A DNA stretch of 64,000 nt from contig JAPPPQ010000017.1 of NCBI GenBank assembly GCA_028817435.1, positions 1 to 64,000 of the forward strand, in the 5' to 3' direction. Below the pieces are notes generated by a model. That model saw only the letters and a program-made list of their open reading frames with translations. It was not told the origin of the DNA and searched no databases. Below are positions 35,065 through 45,700 of this stretch, in pieces (position 1 is the first letter of the stretch; every line of letters begins with the position of its first letter). This DNA comes from Deltaproteobacteria bacterium (GTDB taxonomy: Bacteria > Myxococcota_A > UBA9160 > UBA6930). Both the position numbers and the translations under genes were made by a program.

Positions 35065-36258
35065 CTACCCGCCCGCCGAGCCTGCCGCGCAGCTTGGCGG
35101 CATTTCTCCCGCCACCTCGCGCATATCGCCCAGCGCGGCGCGAAGCAGCCCGCCCAGGCTTCCAAGCTGCGAAAAATCGCGGCGCTCAAAGCGCTCAACA
35201 GGCCCGCTGCGCCGCCCTTCGGCATCGAAGTCGGCGCGCACTCCCCAAATTCCGTGTTGCGGCGGGCCGCGCAATCCGCCGTAGCGCAAATCTTCCAGCG
35301 CAACGCGCACGCCGCCCCCCGGCAGCGCCGTGCGGGTGTGGCTTACCTCGCCCAGCGCAAACCAGTGAAACAGCGCGCCCTGCCACGAAGCGCGCAGCTT
35401 TTGCAGCGCCGGGCTTTCGGGCGGCTCCCGGAACCAGCGCCCCGCGGGACACCCCGGCCGCAGCGGCGTATGCCAGCCCACATACACGCGCCCCTCTTGC
35501 CGGGCCACCGCGCGCCGCAACAGCGGCTGCAGCAGCGAGGGATACACCCGCACCCCGCCCCCCGCACCCAGCGCCGCGCCCCCCGCGCCCCCTGCGCCCC
35601 CTGCGCCCGCCTCGCCCGCCGCACTCAGCGCCTCGCCCCCGCCCAGCGCCGCGCGCACATCTGCCCGCGCATACGCATTCAGCCCCACGCCGCCCAGCAG
35701 ATAGGCCGTGCTCAGCACCAGCCCCGCCGCCGCCGCCCGCGCACCCAGCCGCGCCCGCCGCGCACCCAGCCCCAGTCCGGCGGCCCGCCCCCCGGCCCGC
35801 CGCGCTCTCAGCGCCAGCGGCAGCAGCATGGGCAGCGCCAGCAGCAGCGTGTAGATGGGATCCACAATCCCAATACTGTGCAGCGCAAAGCGGTGCCGCC
35901 AAAACGGCGCAAAAAGCTGCGTGCCGTAGGGCGTAAACACATCCAGCAGCGGATGAGTCACCAGCGCCAGCACGCAGAGCCGCTGCCAGCTGCGCAGCAA
36001 TTCCGGCGCATGGGGGGTGCGCCAGCGCCACAGCGCCCAGCCCAGTGGCGGCCCCACCGCCCAGCCGAACCACAGCGCGTGGCTGCTGCCCCGGTGATAC
36101 AGCATTTCGCCATAGCCCCCCCGCAGCGGCGCAAGCAGAATATCCAGATCGGGCGGCACTCCCACCAGGGCGCCCCACAGCAGCGCCCGCCGCCCCAGCC
36201 GCCCCGCGCAAACCCGCCCCACGGCGGCCCCCAGCAAACCCTGCGTAATCGGCTCCAC
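35065..36258 (-). CDS. Membrane-bound metal-dependent hydrolase (YdjM/DUF457-like)
   Basis: Polytopic protein of 397 residues. It opens MEPITQGLLGAAVG and carries PPDLDILLAPL, HRGSSHALW and LALVTHPLLDVFTPYGTQLFAPF, the Asp/His motifs of the YdjM-type family, with four or more TM helices. The C-terminal half is a soluble region. An Ala/Gly run (GEAGAGGAGGAGGAALGAGGG) separates the two halves. The biological substrate of this family is not established. It is on its own on the minus strand; the 110 bases upstream hold no other gene. Confidence 0.78.
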   Translation of the reverse strand: MEPITQGLLGAAVGRVCAGRLGRRALLWGALVGVPPDLDILLAPLRGGYGEMLYHRGSSHALWFGWAVGPPLGWALWRWRTPHAPELLRSWQRLCVLALVTHPLLDVFTPYGTQLFAPFWRHRFALHSIGIVDPIYTLLLALPMLLPLALRARRAGGRAAGLGLGARRARLGARAAAAGLVLSTAYLLGGVGLNAYARADVRAALGGGEALSAAGEAGAGGAGGAGGAALGAGGGVRVYPSLLQPLLRRAVARQEGRVYVGWHTPLRPGCPAGRWFREPPESPALQKLRASWQGALFHWFALGEVSHTRTALPGGGVRVALEDLRYGGLRGPPQHGIWGVRADFDAEGRRSGPVERFERRDFSQLGSLGGLLRAALGDMREVAGEMPPSCAAGSAGG

Positions 36259-36369
36259 CTCACCCCCCGCGCCCCGCGCCCTGCCGTGCGCCCCCCAGTA
36301 TCGCCCACCCCACCCCCGCCGCCCCCCGCACAGCGCCGCATTTTGCTACGAACCGTGCGAGGAGGGCCC

Positions 36370-36444
36370 ATGCCCGAGCCCGTCATCGCGCTAATTGCGT
36401 TCTTCATTGCCCTGCTGAACCAAATCGCAGAGTGGAAGAAGTAG
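36370..36444 (+). CDS. Putative 24-residue single-pass membrane peptide
   Basis: A short ORF starting MPEPVIALIAFFIALLNQI and ending QIAEWKK. It has a strong GAGGAGGG ribosome site 4-5 bases before the ATG and an intrinsic terminator starting 6 bases after its TAG. One hydrophobic helix with a Lys/Trp C-terminus fits a small inner-membrane peptide. It is too short for homology. The combination of ribosome site, TM helix and terminator is the evidence; it is not in the ORF track under this start. Confidence 0.5.
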   Translation: MPEPVIALIAFFIALLNQIAEWKK

Positions 36445-36450
36445 AGCCGC

Positions 36451-36482
36451 CGCCTCCCCCAGGGGGCGCGCCGCATTTTTTT
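36451..36482 (+). terminator. Rho-independent terminator after the 24-aa ORF
   Basis: CGCCTCC-CCCA-GGGGGCG forms a 7-bp stem with one G-U pair, followed by GCGCCGCA and seven T. The hairpin-to-T spacing is slightly long. It separates the small ORF from the adhesin locus. Confidence 0.6.
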
Positions 36483-36518
36483 GCGTTTTTGTGTGGCGCG
36501 GGGGCGGCGCGGCCTGTG

Positions 36519-36524
36519 TATAAT
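36519..36524 (+). promoter_or_regulatory. Perfect TATAAT -10 box upstream of the adhesin locus
   Basis: TATAAT within CTGTGTATAATGGCG is the only perfect -10 that I noticed in the window. A -35 at ideal spacing is not obvious (TTGTGT is 24 bases upstream). Transcription would begin near 36531, giving a leader of about 170-220 bases that contains a GCCCGC/GCGGGC hairpin (36579-36597). Confidence 0.45.
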
Positions 36525-36542
36525 GGCGGGCGAGGGGGCGCA

Positions 36543-36707
36543 GTGAGCGAGGCGCAGAAACCGGCGGGGAGGCGCCAGGCCCGCAAGCAAAGCGGGCAAA
36601 GGGCGGACCCAAACCTCGGGGGTAAGAACATGGATGTGACGCCGCGGGCGCGCAGGTTTTGGAGCCAGGCCAGCTACGCTAGCCGGGTGGGGCAGGGGCA
36701 GGCATGA
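36543..36707 (+). CDS. Possible 54-residue leader ORF overlapping the adhesin start
   Basis: A GTG ORF with GAGGGGG about 8 bases upstream encodes a basic, hydrophilic peptide (VSEAQKPAGRRQARKQSGQR...VGQGQA). Its TGA overlaps the upstream adhesin ATG at 36704 as ATGA, the usual sign of translational coupling in this genome. No homology or domain is recognised. It could equally be the untranslated leader of the adhesin mRNA. Confidence 0.3.
   Translation: MSEAQKPAGRRQARKQSGQRADPNLGGKNMDVTPRARRFWSQASYASRVGQGQA
36675..36680 (+). promoter_or_regulatory. Second candidate -10 box for the adhesin gene
   Basis: TACGCT in GCTACGCTAGCC matches the TAnnCT boxes seen before other genes here. Transcription from it would start near 36688, 16 bases before ATG 36704 and about 60 before ATG 36749, leaving the poly-G tract within the transcript. 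Confidence 0.3.
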
Positions 36708-39700
36708 ACACTTTGGCATTTTTCCCCCGGGGGGGGGGGGGGTTGGATATGAAGGCATTGACAGTTGTGGCGGGGCTGGTGGCGGGGCTGTGGCTGGCGC
36801 CGGGGGCTTGGGGGCAGGAGTTCTCGCTGGGGGCGCGGCAGATCGGCCAGCATCAGGCGATTATCGGCAACAGTGCCGGCGAAGGCAGCACGGTGAGCCT
36901 CACGGTGAATTTGTCGGCGGCGGTGAGCAACGAAACCCGCGTGCAATACACCATCACTCATGTGACTCTCGTCGAAGTCACCTTCCCTGTCGACGGCACC
37001 TCCGACGCCGATTTCGACACCCCCGTGACCGGCGTCATTACCTTCCCGGCGAATTCCACCACGCAGACTTTCCAGGTGCGCCACGCCGTGGACGCCGATG
37101 GGGAGGCGAACGAATACTATCTCTTCACCCTCAGCGCGCCTTCCGGCGGCACCGGCAGCCCCACCGCGCCCACCGTCGCCACCTGCCCGGCCGACACGGC
37201 CGACGACAGGAACGATTACATAGACAGGAATTTCCGCAATCTCAGTTTTCAAGCCAGCGGTTGCCAACTCTCCAGTATATCTGGAAACAGCGCCGTCAAC
37301 CGCACCACCACCGTCACCATCAGCGGCGCAACCAGCGTGGCAGAAGGCGAAACCCAGACCTACACCCTCACCGCAAACCCCGCGCCGCTTGCGCCCAGCA
37401 TCAATGTGGCGTTGCAGCTGCGCTTCAACCAAACCGCATCGGGTAGCGATTATGAAATCCGCGACAGCGATGGCAACGCCATTGCCGAGCAGACTTCCGG
37501 CGGCATCCGGTATTACACCATTAGTCTCCCGCGCGCTTCCGCCACGGTGAGCTTCCAGGTCGCCTTTCTCCGGGATACCGATGCAGACCCGGACGAGACG
37601 CTCATCTTCCAGCAGGGCGCGCGCGGCTCCAGCGAAATCGCCGCGCTGTCGCCCGCCAACTTCACCATCACCATTGCAGATGGCTCGCCCTCCGATAATC
37701 CGCAGGTGAGCATCAGCGGCCCCGCAAGCGCCGTCAGCGAGGGCGGCAACGCCGAATTCACCATCAGCATAGATCGCCCCATCAGCGGCAATGTCACGGT
37801 GGCCTATGCGGTCAGCGGGGCGGGGGTGCGCCCGGCCCAGGCCGAAGACCTCGGCACCGGCGGCAGCACCTTCGCCAGTGGCGATATTACCCTCAGCGCC
37901 GGCGACAGCCCCTCCCATACCCTTACCATTGCCATTTACGATGACGCGCTGGCCGAGCCCGCCCCCGAAACCTTCCGCGTAACCATCAGCAACCCGCGCG
38001 GGCAAAACGCCGAAATCATCGCGCCGCAGTATGGCGATTCCATGATAGATGTGGATATTTCGCCCAGCGAGGTGCCCTCCGTCACCAGGGAATTCAGCCT
38101 CAGCGCCGCGTCGGCCATGGTTACGGAGGGCGAAGCCGCCACCTACACGGTCACCATATCCGGCCCCGCGCCCACGCAGACCCTCACCCTTACCTGGGAT
38201 GTCACCGGCGATGGCGGCCCCTTCACCTCCAACCCCGCCAGCCTCAGTTTCGCCGCGGCAGATGGCGCAAACGCCAGCAAAACTTTCACCGTCACCGGCA
38301 GCGAAGACACCCTGAGCGACCCGGAGCGCTTCTTCTCGGTGGCGCTGAACGATCCCACCGGGGGCGATGCCGCCCATGCAGATTTCGCCGGGGCCAACAG
38401 CGTGCAGCGCACGCGGCTGGACGATGACGATCAGCTGCGCGCGCATTTCACCGCGGCCACCACCAGCGGCAGCGAAGGGGGCAATATGCCCTTTGCGGTG
38501 CGCCTCTCTGCCGTGGGCACCGCCACCGGCTCTTCCGATGATATTACCCTTACCTTCGCCGCCACCGGCGGCAGCGCCTCGCTGGCGGACGATGTCATGG
38601 TGCCCGATCCCGCCAGCATCACCATCTCCGCCGCCAACAGTCTTTCGGCCCTCACCGGCACCTTCAATGTCCCCATTGACGACGATAATCTCAACGAGGG
38701 CGGGGAGCTCTTCACCCTGCGCATTACCGGTGTCAGCGGCGCAAACGCCGTGCTGCAGGCTTCTTCCAGCCAGTATCCCACCACCGCCACCGCCACCATC
38801 GGGGCCAGCGATCCCGCCACCGTCAGCGGCTTCAGCGGGCCGGCCGACACCGATGTGTTCGAAGGCGATGCCGTGAGCTTCACCATTGAGCTTTCGGGCG
38901 GGCGCCTCACCGCCAATGCCACCCTGTCCTACACCATAGACGGCCAGGTGGATGCGGCGGATTACGCGGATTCCGGCAACGGCAGCTTCACCATTACCGC
39001 CGCAAACGCGGCTGCGGCCCGCCGCGCCACCGATCCGCGGCCCCTCCTGTTGACGCTGCGGCTGGTGGACGACGGCAACAGGAACGAGCCGCCGGAGACC
39101 CTGCGCGTCACCCTCAACAGCGTCGCGGGGCGGGGCGGCAGCATCAGCATTGGCGGAACCGTCGCGCCCGTGCAGGTCACCATCTCCGAAGATGTGCCGA
39201 GGCCCACCCTGCGCGTGTTCGATCCCGATCCCAACGCCCTTCCCGAGACCGGCTACCACTCCTTCCACATTCCGGTCACGCTGGAAAACCCGCGGCCGGG
39301 GGTGACCACCACGGTGGATTGGGCATCCCCGCCAAATGACCCTGGGGACGCTGGAATGGATTTCCTGGAACACTCCGGCACGGTCACCTTCGCCCCCGGC
39401 GAACGGCGCAAAATCATCACCGTGAGGGTGAATGCCATTGATGGCGGCGGCCAATTCCGCGGCGAGGGCGGGACGGAGAATTTCACCCTGACCATCAGCA
39501 ATCCGCAGCCCGCCAGCGGCCGGGACCGCGCCATCATTGACCCCAGCCAGAACAGCGCCAGTTTCTCCCTCTTCGGGAATGCGGACGGCGTTTCCTATGA
39601 CCATGACTTCTCCATGGCTTTTTCCTCGACGCAGATCAGCGAGGGCGGCTCTGCCCGGGTGGATTTGACCATTACCAGGTCCGCCCCCAGCCTTCCCAGC

Positions 39701-42700
39701 CCCTCAATAGATGCCCTGGTCAAGCTGTGCATCGTCCATACTCCCTCGCGGCCGCAGGTTACGAGTCATTACAATCTCGGCACCCTGGTCAGCGCCGCCG
39801 ACATTCGCGTGACCGGCGCGCATGTCCACGATGTGCGCAGCGGAACCTGCAGCCGATCAGCGGCGAGCGTCACATCGCCGGGAAGTTTTCCCAGCACCGA
39901 GGTGAGGGTGCTGGTGCCGCGGAACTCTGCGCCGACCACCCGCTCCTTCACCGTGCACGCGGTTGCCGATTCCGCCGACGAGGGGGCGGAGAGCATCTGG
40001 ATCATCCACCCGGTAGTTGGCGATGGAATCAATCTGAATACCTTCACTCACCAGGTCCTGGTTAGCGGGCGGCCGGACAGTGGGAGATCGATAGGTTCGA
40101 GGGGCTGGAATCAGTTGCTTGCCCGGCAAGATTCCCCCTTGCTGGTCGTCGCCACCATCGGCGCCAATGGCGCCGCCACCCGCAACATTTCGCTCAGCGG
40201 CCCCGCCACCGCCACAGAGGCCAGCGGCGCGCTGCAATACAGCGTCTCGCTCAGCGGCAGCGGCGGCGGCTTCGGCACGGCGCGCAGCGTCAACTGGCAG
40301 GCGGTGGGCAGCGGCAACTATCCGGCGGAAGCGGGGGATTTCAGCAGCACGGCGCTCTCGGGCAGCTTCACTTTCCCCGCCGCCACCACCGCGGCGCAAA
40401 GCTTCTCGCTGCCGGCCCTGGTGAACGATCTGGTGAGCGAACCGGCGGAGCAGATCACCGTGAGCATCTCTCTTGCGGGTTCCGACCTCAACGCCGAAGC
40501 CGCGCAAATCATGACCAACTCCGTCACCACCACCGTGGCCGATAACGACGCCATTGTCCTTACCCTGGCCAATGCCCCGCGGGTGCAAGAGGGCGGCATT
40601 GCGCAATTCAATGTGGGCGTGAGCGGCGGCACCCGCCCCGGCGTGCTGCGGGTGCGCTGGCAGGTGCAGGATGGAAGCACCAATTCGGTGGCGGAGGCGG
40701 ATTTCCGCTCCGGGCGGCACACCCTCTACCCCAGCGGCTTCATTGATCTTGCGGCCGATGCGAGCAGCGGCGTGATTTCCGTCCCCACCTTCAACGACAA
40801 CGACGAAGAGCAGGTGGAAAACTTCCGCCTGGCCATTACCGCCGGGCCGCCCGAAGATTCCGGCGGCGCACCGGCCTGGCCGCCGGGAAGCGTCACCCTG
40901 CCCAGCCCGGCCAGCGGCAGCATTGCTTCCAGCGATTTGACGGTGACTGTCACCCTGGCCCCCGCCACCGATGTAACCGAGGGCGCGGCGGGCGGCGCGG
41001 TGTTTGAGCTGCGCACCGACAACCTGCTGGATTCCGATCTGGTGGTTACCTACACCCTCTCCGGCACCGCAGACCGGGGCGCGGAATACACCCGCAGCGG
41101 CCTTGCGCCCAGCGATTCTGCCAGCCAAACCTACAGCGTCACCCGTGCCGCCGGAGATTCGGCCGCCACCCGCATTGTCTTTGCGCTGCCGCAAGATACC
41201 CTGAACGAGCCCGGCGAAACCATCATTTTGACCCTGACCAACGCCGATATTCCCGGCGCGCAGCAGAGTGCCAGGCTGGGGGCCGCTGCCGACAGGACGC
41301 GCACCGTGACCATTCTGGACGATGATCCCATTTCGGTGCGCATTACCGGCAACGCCGCCGATGTGGCAGAGAGCCTTTCGGCCCGCTTCACCGTGGAAGT
41401 AACCGGGGGCGGCGCTTACACCGGCGCGGTCACGGTGCCGTGGGCGGTGGAAGCCACCGCGGCCAGCGACGATACCGACGCCGTGGCCGCAGACTTCGAC
41501 CAGGACGGCAACAGCGTGGCCGATACCGCCTACCCCAGCGGCACCCTCTCGGTGCCCGCCCGTGGCAGCGCCGTGCTCAGCATTCCCATTTTCGCCGATG
41601 CGGACGCCACCGAGCCGGGGGAGAAGTTCGCCGTGCGCCTTTACGGCAGCGGCCGCCCCAGCGGCACCGCGGCCAGCGGGGGCGGCGGCGGCGTAATTTC
41701 GGCCGACAACCCCACGCCGCTGCCCACGGCCACCATTCTCTCCGCCACCGATGCGGTGCGCGTGGCGGTGAACCTCACCGGCCCCGCCGAGATTGCCGAG
41801 GGCGCGGCGGGCGCCTACCAGGTGACCCTCCGCGGCATCACCACCCCCGTGGCGGATATTGTGGTGAGCGTAACCGTGGCGGCCGACAGCGATGCCGACA
41901 GCGTAGACGCCAGCGGCGCGGATTTTTCGGGCAGCGCCTTTCCCACCATCAGCAACCTGACCTTCACCTCCAGCAACTGGCAAACCGCGCAGAGCTTCAC
42001 GGTGACCAGCGTGCAAGACACCAGCTCTGAAGCCGCAGAGGTGTTTCGGGTCTCCATCGCCGCCACGGGCAACGGCGCAAACGGGCTGAGCTTGGGCACC
42101 ACCAGTCTGAGCACGCGCATTGCCGATGACGATCCCCTCACCATCAGCATTGGCGACGGCAGCGCCGAAGAGGGCGAACCCGGCGATCTGCCCATTGCCA
42201 TTAGCGGCGGCACCCCCGCCGCGCCGCTGCAGGTGTTCTTCGCCGTGGTGGCGGGGGGCACGGCGGAAGCGGCGGAATATGTGCTGCCCCAGAGCCCCGC
42301 GCAGGTGGTGGCGGCCGCTGCCAGCAGCGGCGCGCTGCGCATTGCCACGGTGGAAGACACTGCAAACGAGGGCAGCGAGACCCTGCTGCTGCGCCTGACC
42401 GGCGTCCGCAGCCCCGGTGGCGGCGTGGTGACCCTGGGCGGCGAGGTGGCGACCGCGCCGGAGCGCAACGCCACCCTGACCATCACCGACGACGACCCCA
42501 TTTTGGCGGGCCTGAGCGCGGTGGCAGCCAATCTGGCGGAAGATGCCGGCACCGCGGACTTCCGCATTGAATTGAGCGGCGGCACCCGCAGCGCGCCGCT
42601 CACCCTGGATTGGGCGGCCAGCGGCGATGCGGTTTTTGGCGAGGATTGGAGCGGCGCTGCCAGCAGCGGCAGCCTGAGCATTGCCCCGGAGGCCAGCAGC

Positions 42701-45700
42701 GCCACTTTGGCCCTGACCCTTACCGATGACAGCGTGGAAGAGAGCGACGAGAACCTGATCATCACCCTTTCCAATCCGGTGGGTGCGGCGGGGGTGGTTT
42801 CTTTCTCTCCCGCCACGGCGCGGGTGCGCATTCTGGCCAGCGATATTGTGCTGGGCCCCAGCGTCCGCATTGAAGCGCCCTCTTGCCCCATCGGCGGCTG
42901 CGCGGCGGGCCAGACGGTCCGCTTCCCGGTTACGCTGCGCAACCCGCCGCCGGTGGATGTAACGGTGAACTGGCGCGTGCACCTGGACGGCAACCCCTCC
43001 ACTCCGGATGTGGACATCCACAGCCTCGCCCCAGGCGACCTATACCGATCGGACTTCACCTTCAACCGAGTCGGAATCCCCAGAGACCCGAATGCGCCGC
43101 CCTATCCGGATGAGCCCTCCAGGGCCGATGGCTACTACTACGGCAGCATTGTGTTCCGCGCCGCCCAGCGGGAGCAGCGGAAGTTCGTCGGCATTGATCT
43201 GCGATATGACGACAGCCGCCGCGACGCCCGTGAGGAATTCTATCAGGTGCGCATTACCGCCACCCCGGACAGCGGCGCAAATGCCGTCCGGGTGACCACG
43301 GACCGCGCCACTTCCAGCATTGCCCGATCCCCGGCTACCCTTCTGTTTGAGCAATGGAGTCTCTTGATTGCCTTCGACCGCACCTCGGTGAGCGAGGGCG
43401 GACAGTTGGTGGCGACGGTCTATGCCCAGCGCTCATCCGTCACCCCCTCCGAGTTCCAGAATCCCAGCGCCCCGACCGTTGTGCAGTTCTGCATCGCCCG
43501 CAATTCTCCCTCCCATACCTCCTGGGGCATCCTTCGGGATGGCAAGGCCGCGGGCGGGGCGGGCGATTTCCGCGTGTTGCCGGGTCCAGGGGTCCTCCGG
43601 ATTCAGGAGCATGTCCCGCACCCCGAAATCAGAGTTGCCAGAACGGCCTTGCGCTGCACCCTCGTGGATGTGCAGCTCCCCGCGTTGGCGGGCGTAGCCA
43701 ACGGCGTGCCGGTTACCATTGAAATTATCGCCGACGGCCGGCAGGAGCCGGAAGAGCTCCTGTGGATCGCGCCGTTTGGGAAGGCGGCGGATCATCCGAC
43801 AGCCAGCGCCGGCCCTAGCTATACGGCTGGCGTCAGCGAGCTCCTCTCCCCCGGTCTCTTTTCGGAGGCCATCATCGCTGCGCACAAGCAGCAGAGCCTG
43901 GTCTCCATTGCCGCCAGCCCGGCCAACACCCGCACCCTGAGTCTCACCGGCTCTGCCAGCGGCAGCGAGGGCGGCGCGGCGCTTTCTTACCAGGTGACGC
44001 CCGATATGGCCTTCACGAGCGCTGCCACCGCCACCTGGACCGTGGTGGGCCGCGGCGCAGACCCGGCTTCGGACGCGGACTTCACCGCCGTGAGCGGCGC
44101 CATTACCTTCCCCGCCAGCAGCACCGCCGCGCAGAGCTTTTCTGTCTCGCCCAATGACGATATGCTGAACGAACCCGGCGAGTTGTTCACCGTGCGCGTG
44201 GATATGGACGACCCCACCGCAGATAGCGGCACTTCGCCGGGCACTGTGGACGGCACGCTCAGCGACAACGACGCCGTGCTGCTGCGCATTCGGGGGGTGC
44301 GCCGCGCGCCGGAGGGCGGCGCTGCGGTGTTTCCCATTGAGCTGAGCGGTGGAGAGCGCGGCGGCGCACTGCTGGTGAACTGGCAGGTAAGCGGCAGCGG
44401 CGCGCCCGCAGCCACGGCGGCAGATTTTGCGGGCGGCGTGTTTCCCGCGGGCATTTTGCGGCTGCCCGCCGGGGTTGCCAGCGTGCCGCTGAACATTCCC
44501 ATCGCCGCCGATTCGGTGGCCGACGATCTGGAGGAATTCACCGTCACCCTCACCAGCCCCGACACGCCCGGCGGCGATGATTCGGAAGCCTGGTCCACCG
44601 GCACCATTACGCTGCAGACCGCCAGCGCCACGGCGGCCATTGGCCCGTATCTCAGCATTGTCCGCGAATTCGAGGTGGCGGTGGACACTGCGACCCTTGC
44701 CGAAGGCGGCACGGCGACCTTCACCGTGACTTTGCGCGGCGATGCGCCGGAGAGCGGCGCGCCCGCCACCGTGGACTGGGCGCTGACGGGCACGGCCGGC
44801 GCGGCGGATCTGACCTCTCCCGCCACGCGCAGCGGCACTCTGAGCTTCACCGCGCTGGGCACGGACACGGTGGTTGCGGTGACCGCCGCGGACACGCTGA
44901 ACGAAGCGTCGGAGACGCTGATTTTCACCTTGCGCAATCCCGCCGACGGGGCGAATTCTGCCGGGCTGGTTCCCGGCCTGGAAAGCGCCACGGCCACCAT
45001 TACCGACGACGCTGCGGACGCCATTACTTTGTCGGTGGCGCTGGCCTCCGGCCAGACCGACCGCGATGCCGACCGGGCGGGGCACCAGGCGGATGAAGGC
45101 GACAGCGTTTCGTTCACCGTGACTTTGGCCGGGGGCGATCTATCGGGGGCGGCGGAGATACCCTTCAGCGTAAGCGGCGTGGCGGCTGGAGATTTTGACA
45201 TCAGCCAGCCCACCGGGGTGGGGGCGGCGGAGACCGGCGCCACGCTGCGCGTGGGCAGCGGCAACAGCGGCACCATTACGCTGGCCATCAGCGCGGACAA
45301 TTTGAACGAGGCGCGGGAAGAGTTGACTCTGTCGCTGGGCGCAAGTCCCACGGCCCCCGGCGCAATTAGCGTGAGTTCGGCGCAGGGCGCGGGTTCGGCG
45401 GGGGCGGAGATTCGCGCCAGCAATCCGGTGGCGCTGCAGATCAGCACGGCGCAAAGCTCGCTGCTGGAGGGGACGGAGGCCGTGTTTTCCGTGACGCTTT
45501 CGGGCGCAAGCGCGGGTTCGGCGGCGGCGGTGACGGTGCCCTACACGGTGAGCGGCGATGTGTCGGCGATGGATTTGAGTCTGACTTCGCTGACGGGGAA
45601 CAGCTTGACGATTCCGGCCAACACCGGGGTGGGCGAGCTTCGCATCGGCATTGTGCAGGACGGCACTGCGGAAGTGGCGGAGGATTTGGTGGTGACTTTG

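Noticed and set aside
36280-36750. Known riboswitch (cyclic-di-GMP, glycine or cobalamin type) in the adhesin leader
   Set aside because: A few short motifs (GCAAAGC, GGGCAAAGGG) look similar, but the conserved cores are not present in the right order.
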